57,705 nucleotides of DNA from Oscillatoriales cyanobacterium (lineage in GTDB: Bacteria > Cyanobacteriota > Cyanobacteriia > CACIAM-69d): NCBI GenBank assembly GCA_004292515.1, contig RDXB01000067.1, forward strand, positions 1 to 57,705, read 5' to 3'. The notes below the pieces were generated by a model. It was not told the origin of the DNA, ran no database searches, and saw only the letters and a list, made by a program, of their open reading frames with translations. The stretch's first letter is position 1, and each line of letters opens with the position of its first letter. Shown in pieces: positions 1-8,613 of the stretch. The position numbers and the translations under genes are program-made.

Positions 1-3000
1 CCGACGCTACGAGCATTGGTGATGGGGGACGAATTGCGGTTTGGGCCGATGGGCTGACTTGGTTTGGCGGCTCGATCGCAGCCCGGGGCGGCCCCTTGGA
101 TGGCAATGGTGGCTTTGCGGAGGTCTCTGGTAAACAGGATTTGGCGGTGCGGGGCACGGCGGATCTGAGTGCTTCCCAAGGGGCGATCGGGACGCTGCTG
201 CTTGACCCACGCGACATCATCATCGCCGCTACGCCAACCGGTGCCCAAGACGGGCAGTTGTCCTCCGGTGTGCCCTTGGGTCAGGCGGAGGGACAAATTC
301 TGAGCGCGGATGTGGATACGCTCTCCGCTTCATTGGATTTCACGATTTCGGAAAGCAGCCTCGAACGCTTGTCCAGCAGTGCCAGCATCGTCTTGGAAGC
401 CCAGCGAGATATTTTGCTGCAAAACCTACCCGATAACGCGCTGGATTTGCCCACCAGCAACGGCAGTTCGGTGCGGTTCCAGGCCGGGCGCAATATTCAG
501 GCAGCGGACACAACCGACCTGCTCAGTACCCGAGGGGGCAGCCTTACCTTGCAGGCGGGCGAATCCTTGGCGATCGGCCCGGTCTCCACCAGCGGCGGGG
601 CAATCTTCCTCACGACGGCTGACAGCGCCACCACGGGCAGCCTCAACACCGCAGGCGGCAACCTCACCATCACCGCCGGCGGCAATTTAACCACCGGCAC
701 CCTCACCAGTGGGGGCGGCAACCTGACTATCACCAGCAACAACGGGGCGATCGTGGCCAGTGCCATCCAAGCCAGTAGCCCCCAAGCGGGTGGGGCTATT
801 ACGCTCAACGGCAGTACTGGTGTGACCGTCAACGGCAACCTAGAAGCAATCAGCTCTAACGGCTCCGGCGGCGGCATCAACATTACCAGCTTCGGCCCGA
901 TCGCCCTCAACGGCAGCCTCAGCACTGCCGCCACGGTGGGTCGCGGTGGTGATGTCACCGTCACTAGCAACGGCAACAGCATCAACATCACCGGATCGAT
1001 CGCCACCAATGGCAACAACGGAGGCAACATCACCCTCTCGGCCGTGCAATCGATCGTCGTGGGGGAATTGACTGCCAACGGCACCAGCGACACGGCTGGT
1101 AACGTAACCCTCACCAGTCAGCTCAGCACCCTCACCACAGGCAACATCAACGCCACGGGCAGCAACCAGGGCGGCACCTTGCAAGCCCGTAGCGGCAACG
1201 GCATGACCCTCGGGACGATCGACCTTAGCAGCAGCACCAAGGACGGCGGCAACGCGACCCTCGGCATTACTGGCACAGGCGACATTCAAATCAATAGCCT
1301 GAATACCCAAGGTGGCACAAATGGGATCGGGGGATCTGTTGCCATCACCGCCACGCGATTTTTCCGGGCGATCGGGACGTTTATCGATCGCACCGGTCAG
1401 GTGGTCAGCATTGCAACCAGCGGCGGCAATGGCAGCAATAGAGTGGCGATCTCACATGGCGGTGGCAATCAGAATCCAAATGTCCCCTTCGTGGTAGGCG
1501 AAGTTCCTAGCAGCAACGGCAACGGTATCGCAGGCAGGATCAACACTAGCAACGGTGCAGTCGTTACCGGCTCATTCTCTGAGTCCTTCAACCAAGGGAG
1601 CATCCAGCTTGGCACAAGTCCACTGCCTAGCCCTAACCCACCAACCCCAACCCCAATTACTAGCCCTGAGCCAACCCCAACCCCAACTCCTAGCCCTGAG
1701 CCAACCCCAACCCCAACTCCTAGTCCTGAGCCAATCCCACCTCCAACTCCTAGTCCTGAGCCAACCTCGCCCTCAACTCCTAGTTCTGAGCCAACCCCGC
1801 CCCCAACTCCTAGCGCCACACCTAGTTGGGGCGACCTAGGACGAATCATCCAGCTCTGGGCAGTTAAATCCGCCCAAAATGACGGCTTAAGTATCACGGA
1901 GAGCGAGTACAGAAGCCGGCAAGCAATCATGAGGTATTTGGATAGAGATCGCCTTGATCTGGCCATTGTCGAACTCGATCGGCTTTACACCACTCTCACG
2001 AATGATCACCTAGGCCGTGTCCTGAGTAACAAGTTAGTTGACTTGCCGGGCTTGCAGGCCAACCTCACCCAACTTCAAAACCAAACTGGTCTGAAGCCTG
2101 CTGTTCTCTACACTTTTGCTCGATCAGAACAGCTCGACGTGGTGTTGGTCTTGCCCGATGCACCGCCGATCTATCGCCCCGTCCGCGAAGCCTCAGGCCA
2201 ACGCGTGACTGATACAGTCAACGATTTACGCAACTCGATCACCAGTTCTGTCGCCTACCTCACCAACAGCTACCGCCAACCAGCCGAACAACTCTATCGC
2301 TGGATTGTGGGCCCCATCGCCGAGGATTTAGTCAAAAACCAAGTTGATACGATCATCTTCTCCATGGATCGCGGGATGCGATCGCTTCCAGTATCGGTGT
2401 TACATAGCGGCCAGGAGTTTTTGATTGAGCGCTACAGCGTCGGACTGATTCCCAGCGCCGCCCTCACAGACACTCAATTCACCCCTATCAACGAAGCCCC
2501 GGTACTGAGCTTTGGCGTGTCGGAGTTTAGCGACATGCCGCCCTTGCCCGCCGTGCCGATCGAACTGGCCACGATCAACCGACTAATCACCACCGACCAA
2601 GCCTTCCTGAATGAAGAATTCAACCTCGAGAACTTGAAGCGACAGCGACGAGCCAATCCATTCCCCGTGCTGCACTTTGCCACCCACGCCGACTTCCGGC
2701 CCGGGCCCCCCAGCAATTCCTTTGTGCGCCTGTGGGATCGCCGCTTAGCCATCAGTGAATTGCGCCAACTCGGTTTGAGCGATCCGCCCGTGGAACTGCT
2801 GGTGTTGAGTGCTTGCCGCACGGCGATCGGGGATGACACTACTGAGCTAGGTTTTGCGGGGCTAGCGGTCGAAACCGGTGTCGAGTCAGTTCTCGCTAGC
2901 CTGTGGTCCGTCAGTGATGAGGGCACTTTGGGGTTGATGGCGAGTTTTTATGATGCTCTGCGATCGGCTCCCATCAAGGCCGAAGCCCTGCGCCGTGCTC

Positions 3001-3161
3001 AACTAGCGATGCTGCGGGGCGGAACCCGTTCAGAAAATGGGCTGTTAGTCTTCCCCAGTGGGACGGCTCCCCTACCGACCCAGCTAGGGGAGTCTGCCAA
3101 CTTTTCCTTGAGCCATCCCTACTATTGGGCCAGCTTCACGGTCATCGGTAGTCCCTGGTAA
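1..3161 (+). CDS. Haemagglutinin-like secreted protein with C-terminal CHAT domain (5' partial)
   Basis: The reading frame is open from base 3 and runs in from outside the window; the first residues ([17 protein letters not shown], then [16 protein letters not shown]) match the end of the filamentous-haemagglutinin/two-partner-secretion repeat region, so the TTG at 96 is not the true start. A long Gly/Ser/Asn/Thr-rich stretch (about 300-1600) with recurring GGNLTI-type units looks like a right-handed beta-helix. A proline-rich linker (1641-1820) leads into a CHAT domain (caspase-like cysteine peptidase fold, about 2100-3160). The likely catalytic His lies in HFATHADF (2673-2690) and the Cys in LSACRTA (Cys codon 2814-2816). 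In cyanobacteria this architecture is usually a very large exported surface protein. Substrate unknown; the secretion signal is outside the window. Confidence 0.9.
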   Translation, partial: DATSIGDGGRIAVWADGLTWFGGSIAARGGPLDGNGGFAEVSGKQDLAVRGTADLSASQGAIGTLLLDPRDIIIAATPTGAQDGQLSSGVPLGQAEGQILSADVDTLSASLDFTISESSLERLSSSASIVLEAQRDILLQNLPDNALDLPTSNGSSVRFQAGRNIQAADTTDLLSTRGGSLTLQAGESLAIGPVSTSGGAIFLTTADSATTGSLNTAGGNLTITAGGNLTTGTLTSGGGNLTITSNNGAIVASAIQASSPQAGGAITLNGSTGVTVNGNLEAISSNGSGGGINITSFGPIALNGSLSTAATVGRGGDVTVTSNGNSINITGSIATNGNNGGNITLSAVQSIVVGELTANGTSDTAGNVTLTSQLSTLTTGNINATGSNQGGTLQARSGNGMTLGTIDLSSSTKDGGNATLGITGTGDIQINSLNTQGGTNGIGGSVAITATRFFRAIGTFIDRTGQVVSIATSGGNGSNRVAISHGGGNQNPNVPFVVGEVPSSNGNGIAGRINTSNGAVVTGSFSESFNQGSIQLGTSPLPSPNPPTPTPITSPEPTPTPTPSPEPTPTPTPSPEPIPPPTPSPEPTSPSTPSSEPTPPPTPSATPSWGDLGRIIQLWAVKSAQNDGLSITESEYRSRQAIMRYLDRDRLDLAIVELDRLYTTLTNDHLGRVLSNKLVDLPGLQANLTQLQNQTGLKPAVLYTFARSEQLDVVLVLPDAPPIYRPVREASGQRVTDTVNDLRNSITSSVAYLTNSYRQPAEQLYRWIVGPIAEDLVKNQVDTIIFSMDRGMRSLPVSVLHSGQEFLIERYSVGLIPSAALTDTQFTPINEAPVLSFGVSEFSDMPPLPAVPIELATINRLITTDQAFLNEEFNLENLKRQRRANPFPVLHFATHADFRPGPPSNSFVRLWDRRLAISELRQLGLSDPPVELLVLSACRTAIGDDTTELGFAGLAVETGVESVLASLWSVSDEGTLGLMASFYDALRSAPIKAEALRRAQLAMLRGGTRSENGLLVFPSGTAPLPTQLGESANFSLSHPYYWASFTVIGSPW
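1641..1820 (+). repeat. Six 30-bp tandem repeats encoding a Pro-rich linker
   Basis: Six consecutive 30-bp units begin at 1641, 1671, 1701, 1731, 1761 and 1791. They are in frame and encode about [10 protein letters not shown] each. They form the flexible linker between the beta-helix and the CHAT domain. The first units are nearly identical and later ones diverge, as expected from repeat expansion followed by drift. Confidence 0.9.
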
Positions 3162-3220
3162 CTCTGAGGGTGACACCGAATCCATAGGCAGCTCTCAGCG
3201 ATCGCGACTGTTTATGCCGG

Positions 3221-6193
3221 TTATGCCGGTTGGGGTGGGTGGCGATCGAGGGCCTGTTTCAGATAGCGGCCCGTGTGGGAAATGGGGTTGACGGCGACCT
3301 GTTCGGGTGTGCCGGTGGCGATGATTTGGCCGCCCCGATCGCCCCCCTCGGGCCCCAGATCAATCACCCAATCGGCGCACCGGATAAAGTCCAAGTTGTG
3401 CTCGATCGCCAGCACCGTGTTGCCCTTATCGACCAACCGTTGCACCACATCCAGCAATTTGTGGACATCGTAGAACGAGAGGCCCGTGGTCGGCTCATCA
3501 ATCAAATAAAGGGTTTTGCCCGTGGCGCGGCGAGCCAGTTCCGTAGCCAGTTTGACGCGCTGGGCTTCCCCGCCAGACAGGGTGGGGGCGGGTTGACCCA
3601 GTTTGATGTAGCCCAAGCCCACATCGGAGAGGGTTTGCAAACGGCTGACGGCTTTCGGCACATTTTGGAAGACTTCGAGGGCTTCGTCGATCGTCATTTC
3701 CAGCACGTCGGCGATCGAGTAGCCCTTATATTTCACCTGCAGCGTTTCCCGGTTGTAGCGCTTGCCCTTGCAGACTTCGCATTGCACATAGACATCGGGC
3801 AGGAAGTTCATTTCGATCGTATTCACGCCCTGGCCGCCACAGGCTTCGCAGCGGCCGCCCTTGACATTGAAGGAAAATTGACCGGCTTTGTAGCCCCGCG
3901 CTTTGGCTTCGATCGTTTGGGTGAATACGTCGCGGATGATGTCGAACGCGCCGGTATAGGTGGCGGGGTTCGATCGCGGTGTGCGGCCGATCGGGGACTG
4001 GTCGATCGCGATCGCCTTGTCGATGTGGTGCAGCCCGCGAATCTCGGTCACTTCGGCGGGAAACGGAATCTTGTGACCCAGGTGGTGATAGAGCGCGGGC
4101 AACAGCAGCTCATTGACAAGGGTAGATTTGCCGGAGCCAGAAACCCCGGTCACACAGACAAATTTGCCCAGGGGGATCTCAACGCTCACTCGCTGTAGGT
4201 TATTGCGATGGGCATCAATAATCTTTAGGCTGAGGCCATTGCCCGATCGCCGCTCGGCCGGTGTGCCAATTTGCGATCGCCCCGATAGGTAAGCCCCCGT
4301 CAGCGATTCTTCGGCCGCCAAGAGACTGGGCAAGTTGCCTTGGGCAACCACACGGCCGCCATGAATGCCAGCGCCCGGCCCGATGTCCACCAAGTGATCG
4401 GCGGCGCGGATTGTGTCTTCGTCATGCTCCACCACAATCAACGTGTTGCCCAAATCCCGCAGCCGCACCAGGGTGGCCAACAGGCGATCGTTATCCCGCT
4501 GGTGTAGGCCGATGCTGGGTTCATCGAGCACATAGAGCACACCAGTCAGCCCCGCACCGATTTGGGTGGCCAGGCGAATTCGCTGGGCTTCCCCACCAGA
4601 CAGAGTGGCAGCAGAGCGATCGAGCGTCAGGTAATCCAAACCCACATCGATCAGGAATTTCAGACGCGATTCGATTTCCTTGAGCGCCAAGGCCCCGATC
4701 GCCTGTTGCCGTTCCGAGAGGAGCGATCGCCCATCCACACTGCCCGTCAACTGTTGCACCAACACCAGCGCTTCCCGCACCGAAACACTGGTTAAATCCA
4801 CAATTCGATGGGGGCCCAAGCGCACGGCCAAGGCTTCCGGTTTCAGCCGTTGACCATGACAAACTTCACAGGCTTGGTTGACTAAATATTGTTCGAGTTT
4901 CTGTTTATATTGCTCAGAAGTTGATTCACGATATTGCCGATCGAGAATCGGCAAGATTCCCTCATATTTGCGGTGATAACCCTGGCGATCGCGGAAGCGA
5001 GAATCCGTTTCAATCCAAATCGATTGATCAGTACCGTGGAGTAGGATTTGTTGCTGTTCTGGAGAAAGTTGATTCCAGGGGGTTTGGATTTCAAACCCAA
5101 AGGCCTGACCCACACTGTGCAGCAACGATAAATAGTAGGTACTATCTTTGTCTGACCAAGGGGCAACGGCCGCATAAACCGGCAACTTTGGATCAGGAAT
5201 CACGAGTTCTGGTGAAAAAGCTCGCAAAAATCCCAACCCGTGGCAAGCCGGACAGGCTCCATAGGGTGAGTTGAACGAGAACAGGCGCGGCGATAGTTCT
5301 TCCATTACCGCGCCATGTTCAGGACAAGCAAAATTCTCCGAAAAAACAAGAGGTTGCGGTGCTGATTCCTGCTTCAAATTAGGATCATCTCCAGCCGTAG
5401 ATGATTCTGGCAAAACATCCACCACAGCCACGCCACCGGCATGTTTAAGGCAGGTTTGTAAAGAGTCAACCAGCCGTTCTTGAATACCGTCTTTTTTAAT
5501 CAGGCGATCGACGACGATTTCGATGTCGTGAAATTTATTTTTATCTAGGTCGATCGCGTCGCTCAGTTCGCGCACTTCCCCATCAATTCGCACCCGGGCA
5601 AAGCCTTCAGAAACCAAGCTGGATAATAATTTTTTGTGCGTGCCTTTTTTGCCCCGCACCACCGGAGCCAAAATTTGAAACCGTGTGCGATCGGGCAGTT
5701 CCATCACCCGATCGCACATTTGATCGATCGCTTGGGGCGCAATGCCGCGATCGCAAATCGGACAATGGGGTTCACCCGCCCGCCCGTAGAGCAACCGCAA
5801 ATAGTCGTAGATTTCCGTCACCGTGCCCACGGTCGATCGGGGGTTGTGGCTGGTGGATTTTTGGTCGATCGAAATCGCCGGACTCAGGCCCTCGATCGCA
5901 TCCACATCAGGCTTGTCCACCTGGCCCAAAAACTGCCGCGCGTAGGCACTCAGGGACTCCACATAACGCCGCTGCCCCTCCGCAAAAATCGTGTCAAAGG
6001 CCAGCGACGACTTGCCCGATCCCGACACCCCCGTAAACACAATCAATTGATTGCGAGGTAGCTCTAAATCGAGGTTCTGCAAGTTGTTTTGCCTTGCACC
6101 ACGCACTCGAATCGTTTCACTCTGCCCCAGCAGCGGCACGGACAAAGGAGGCTGGCGATCGGGATTCGGACGGGCAGCAGCAGACTTGGCCAT
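3221..6193 (-). CDS. uvrA: Excinuclease ABC subunit UvrA
   Basis: DNA-damage-recognition ATPase of nucleotide excision repair, acting as a UvrA2 dimer that loads UvrB. Two ABC modules are visible: Walker A GVSGSGKSS near the N terminus and GVSGSGKST in the second half, each with the signature LSGGEAQR. Zinc-binding CxxC pairs are present (CPIC, CPAC, CEVC, CEAC, CEVC). Full length for the family, about 990 aa. The start is placed at the ATG at 6193 (MAKSAAARP); the frame continues 10 codons upstream to a non-ATG start at 6223, which is less likely. It converges with the CHAT gene, with about 60 bp between stops, and appears monocistronic. Confidence 0.98.
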   Translation of the reverse strand: MAKSAAARPNPDRQPPLSVPLLGQSETIRVRGARQNNLQNLDLELPRNQLIVFTGVSGSGKSSLAFDTIFAEGQRRYVESLSAYARQFLGQVDKPDVDAIEGLSPAISIDQKSTSHNPRSTVGTVTEIYDYLRLLYGRAGEPHCPICDRGIAPQAIDQMCDRVMELPDRTRFQILAPVVRGKKGTHKKLLSSLVSEGFARVRIDGEVRELSDAIDLDKNKFHDIEIVVDRLIKKDGIQERLVDSLQTCLKHAGGVAVVDVLPESSTAGDDPNLKQESAPQPLVFSENFACPEHGAVMEELSPRLFSFNSPYGACPACHGLGFLRAFSPELVIPDPKLPVYAAVAPWSDKDSTYYLSLLHSVGQAFGFEIQTPWNQLSPEQQQILLHGTDQSIWIETDSRFRDRQGYHRKYEGILPILDRQYRESTSEQYKQKLEQYLVNQACEVCHGQRLKPEALAVRLGPHRIVDLTSVSVREALVLVQQLTGSVDGRSLLSERQQAIGALALKEIESRLKFLIDVGLDYLTLDRSAATLSGGEAQRIRLATQIGAGLTGVLYVLDEPSIGLHQRDNDRLLATLVRLRDLGNTLIVVEHDEDTIRAADHLVDIGPGAGIHGGRVVAQGNLPSLLAAEESLTGAYLSGRSQIGTPAERRSGNGLSLKIIDAHRNNLQRVSVEIPLGKFVCVTGVSGSGKSTLVNELLLPALYHHLGHKIPFPAEVTEIRGLHHIDKAIAIDQSPIGRTPRSNPATYTGAFDIIRDVFTQTIEAKARGYKAGQFSFNVKGGRCEACGGQGVNTIEMNFLPDVYVQCEVCKGKRYNRETLQVKYKGYSIADVLEMTIDEALEVFQNVPKAVSRLQTLSDVGLGYIKLGQPAPTLSGGEAQRVKLATELARRATGKTLYLIDEPTTGLSFYDVHKLLDVVQRLVDKGNTVLAIEHNLDFIRCADWVIDLGPEGGDRGGQIIATGTPEQVAVNPISHTGRYLKQALDRHPPQPA

Positions 6194-6364
6194 AGGGGCA
6201 ACAACAGCGACAAACGCCAGCAAACAAGCAACGGCGCTCTTTATCCTAGCGTTCGATCGCGACGGGCGGCGGCGCGACCAAGACCGAAACGATAGGATGG
6301 AAAGTCATGGGGCGGTTTCCCACGCCAGCTTGCCCCAGTTACCCCCAGTGCGGAGACTTTGGCC

Positions 6365-7003
6365 ATGATTGCCCAACTGGACAAGCAACCCCACAGCCCT
6401 GAAACCTATAGCCCCGAAGCCTATCTCGATCGGGAAGTCAAGAGCGAACAGCGTCATGAGTACCATGATGGAGTCATCATCCCCATGACTGGCGGAACCC
6501 CCCAACACAATCGCATTAGTGGATTGTTCTACGCACGCCTACTCTTTGCACTGCTGAATCGTCCCTATGAAATCTTTCATACGGATCAGCGGCTGTGGAT
6601 TCCTGAGCGGCGAATCTATACCTATCCCGATGTGATGGTGTTGCCCAAGCCGATCGAACTGCAAGCGGGGCGTAGGGATACGGTGATGAATCCCCTATTG
6701 ATTGCCGAAGTCTTGTCAAAATCGACCCGCAATTATGATGGGGGCGAAAAGTTTGCCGCCTATCGCACAGTTCCCAGTCTTCAGGAATATTTATTAATTG
6801 ATCAATACGCCATGCGAGTTGAGCATTTCACCAAGCTCGATGACTGTGAATGGCGCTTTATCGAATACCATCGCCCAGAATCAATCCTGCAACTCAAAAC
6901 GGTTGAGGTGACGATGCAATTGAGTGATCTTTATAGCAATATTGATTTTTCTGAGATTGATGCTTTGGCAGATGATGAACTGAGTGATCATCCTGAAAAA
7001 TAA
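6365..7003 (+). CDS. Uma2 family endonuclease-like protein (DUF820)
   Basis: Member of the Uma2/DUF820 family, a PD-(D/E)xK-fold group massively expanded in cyanobacteria; functions of individual copies are unknown. Visible marks are the N-terminal SPEAYLDRE..EYHDGVI segment, the YPDVMV motif carrying the core Asp, and LIAEVLSKST supplying the Glu and Lys of the nuclease core, followed by a YLLID strand. About 212 aa, usual for the family. The ATG at 6365 is preferred over a TTG two codons earlier. It follows the divergent uvrA start by about 170 bp, so the two share a promoter region. The C-terminal tail is acidic. Confidence 0.9.
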   Translation: MIAQLDKQPHSPETYSPEAYLDREVKSEQRHEYHDGVIIPMTGGTPQHNRISGLFYARLLFALLNRPYEIFHTDQRLWIPERRIYTYPDVMVLPKPIELQAGRRDTVMNPLLIAEVLSKSTRNYDGGEKFAAYRTVPSLQEYLLIDQYAMRVEHFTKLDDCEWRFIEYHRPESILQLKTVEVTMQLSDLYSNIDFSEIDALADDELSDHPEK

Positions 7004-7027
7004 CTCATCACCTGAATGATGCAAGCC

Positions 7028-7048
7028 ATGACGCAACTCAAACCATGA
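7028..7048 (+). other. Possible 6-codon leader ORF overlapping the next start (ATGA)
   Basis: The ATG at 7028 opens a six-codon frame (MTQLKP) whose TGA (7046-7048) overlaps the ATG at 7045 as ATGA. The first nine bases of both ORFs (ATGACGCAA) are identical and 17 bp apart, so this looks like a tandem duplication of the start region. It may act as a decoy or coupling start; no expression evidence is visible. Confidence 0.3.
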
Positions 7049-7566
7049 CGCAACAACAATCGGTTCAGCAGCGGTTTGTGCGGTTGAGCACAATGGACGC
7101 TCGGGTGGGCAGACTAGGGGCGATCGCCTTTGGGTTGATGCTCGCTGCTAGTTCGGTGCAGGCTCAGTTACCCAATAATGGGCCAACCAGTCGCCCCGCC
7201 GATGGTTCACCGGCAGCAGCGGGCGATCGCCAGCCGCCGATCTCGCTGGTTGTGGAAAACCGTAGCCAGGCCACGTTCATTCGTCGGTTTGTGATTAAGC
7301 TGCGGCGCAATGACCCAGGCAGCGATTTGCTCGCCAATGCGATCGGGATCTATCCAGGGGAATCCCGGCTTTTGGTAGGAGACTATCCCCGGGAATTTTT
7401 TGTCTGCGTGGAAGTCGTGCCGCTGGTGCCGGTGAGTGGCGACAACAGCCAGATTAGCCATGTGTCCCTGGGCCGGGCCACCATTTCCGGTTCCAGCACT
7501 CGCGCTCGCTTTGGCATTGTGAATGAGTGGAACAGCCGCCGGTTCGATCGCGGTCCCTGTCCCTAA
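7045..7566 (+). CDS. Secreted protein of unknown function
   Basis: 173 aa. The N terminus has a basic stretch, a hydrophobic core (about residues 24-37, [15 protein letters not shown]) and a plausible signal peptidase site after VQA, so the mature protein is probably periplasmic. A Pro/Gly-rich spacer is followed by a compact beta-rich domain ([18 protein letters not shown], then [20 protein letters not shown]) that I cannot assign to a family. It lies 41 bp after the Uma2 gene and may be cotranscribed. Its stop overlaps the stop of ribH on the other strand (CTAA). An internal ATG at 7093 would still leave a signal peptide, so the exact start is uncertain. Confidence 0.75.
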   Translation: MTQQQSVQQRFVRLSTMDARVGRLGAIAFGLMLAASSVQAQLPNNGPTSRPADGSPAAAGDRQPPISLVVENRSQATFIRRFVIKLRRNDPGSDLLANAIGIYPGESRLLVGDYPREFFVCVEVVPLVPVSGDNSQISHVSLGRATISGSSTRARFGIVNEWNSRRFDRGPCP

Positions 7567-8105
7567 GCTTCGGCCAGGGTGGGCGGCAGTGCACCTAGGG
7601 CCAGCGGCCCATCAGCACCGGGGGCGATCGCCTTCACCTGCTCCATCAGGCTGGCCATTTCGAGGGCGCTCATGGCGTAGTTCCAGCCCAAATTGCTCTT
7701 AATGCCGGCCCGTTCGAGGGCCTGTTGCATGGTGTCGGTGGTGACAATGCCAAACACCACAGGCACGCCCGTTTGGAAGCTGGCGGCGGCAATTCCCTTC
7801 GACACTTCCGCGCAAACGTAGTCGAAGTGTGGCGTTTGACCCCGGATCACTGCCCCCAGACAAATCACCGCGTCGTAGCGCTGGCTGAGGGCTAGTTGCC
7901 GCGCCACCGTTGGAATTTCAAAACTACCAGGCACCCAAACGTAATCGACTTGGCGACCTTGGGGATCCACATCGACCCCGTGGCGCTTGAGGCAGTCTTG
8001 GCAACCGGCCAGCAGTTTGGTGGTGATCAGGTCGTTGAAGCGCCCAATGACGATCGCAAACCGTTGCGACCCAGACCGATCGAAACTTCCTTCAAAAACA
8101 GCCAT
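7563..8105 (-). CDS. ribH: 6,7-dimethyl-8-ribityllumazine synthase
   Basis: Penultimate enzyme of riboflavin synthesis: condenses 5-amino-6-ribitylaminouracil with 3,4-dihydroxy-2-butanone 4-phosphate to give 6,7-dimethyl-8-ribityllumazine. Typical motifs are IVIGRFND at the N terminus, VPGSFEIP, and the active-site block [20 protein letters not shown] followed by [10 protein letters not shown]. At 180 aa it is slightly longer than usual because of an Ala/Pro-rich C-terminal tail. It is downstream of psbZ on the same strand (about 190 bp gap), an adjacency I recall from Synechocystis. It converges with the secreted protein gene, the two stops overlapping by 4 bp. Confidence 0.97.
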   Translation of the reverse strand: MAVFEGSFDRSGSQRFAIVIGRFNDLITTKLLAGCQDCLKRHGVDVDPQGRQVDYVWVPGSFEIPTVARQLALSQRYDAVICLGAVIRGQTPHFDYVCAEVSKGIAAASFQTGVPVVFGIVTTDTMQQALERAGIKSNLGWNYAMSALEMASLMEQVKAIAPGADGPLALGALPPTLAEA

Positions 8106-8298
8106 GTTGCACTCGAAAGCCCTCAGACCGGGCTGGCAGAAACACTAAACAAACACCAAACAAGCGCCTAAAAATGAATGAGGGGCAAGCGATCGCCCCC
8201 ATCTTGAACTCCAGACTTGGTCGGCTCCAGGCTCGGCTGGCTCCAAACTGGGCTGGTTAGCCGCCAATCCTGGGGTCTAGCAGTGGTTGCGATCGGGC

Positions 8299-8487
8299 CT
8301 AGGCCACAAAGAAGTTCAACACGGCCACCGCAATCACCAGGGCAAACCAAACGCCAGAACCCAGCCACAGCAGCGGCTTCGAGCGATCCCAGCTCTGGGG
8401 CAGGGCATAGGCGACCGGCACGCCTACGATCAACACCAGCGACATGGCGACCAATGCAAAAAGAACGAATTGAAAGGCGATCGTCAT
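8299..8487 (-). CDS. psbZ: Photosystem II reaction centre protein Z (Ycf9)
   Basis: 62 aa, the family length, with two transmembrane helices ([20 protein letters not shown] and [20 protein letters not shown]) joined by the conserved [14 protein letters not shown] loop. PsbZ is a thylakoid low-molecular-mass subunit at the periphery of photosystem II that stabilises antenna/PSII supercomplexes. The ATG at 8487 gives exactly the family N terminus (MTIAFQ); the frame runs further upstream to 8910, but that part is antisense to the next gene and is not PsbZ. Divergent from the tRNA nucleotidyltransferase gene, with ribH downstream. Confidence 0.97.
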   Translation of the reverse strand: MTIAFQFVLFALVAMSLVLIVGVPVAYALPQSWDRSKPLLWLGSGVWFALVIAVAVLNFFVA

Positions 8488-8554
8488 AACAGTTTTCCGT
8501 TTTTTCCAACACAGCGCTCGGGTCTGACCGTCGAGCGAGCGCCCGAACGCAGCT

Positions 8555-8560
8555 ATTCTA
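8555..8560 (-). promoter_or_regulatory. Candidate -10 element for psbZ (TAGAAT)
   Basis: On the minus strand TAGAAT lies about 68 bp upstream of the psbZ ATG, a reasonable position for a sigma-70-type -10 box in the 126-bp divergent spacer. No good -35 is visible, so this is weak. Confidence 0.25.
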
Positions 8561-8613
8561 TCAAAACGCCATCTCCCCAAAGCCACCTTGTTTGAGATGG
8601 ATTTGGTTTCGCT

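Noticed and set aside
7563-7566. Overlapping convergent stops (CTAA) as a regulatory feature
   Set aside because: A four-base stop overlap is common between convergent genes and needs no special explanation.
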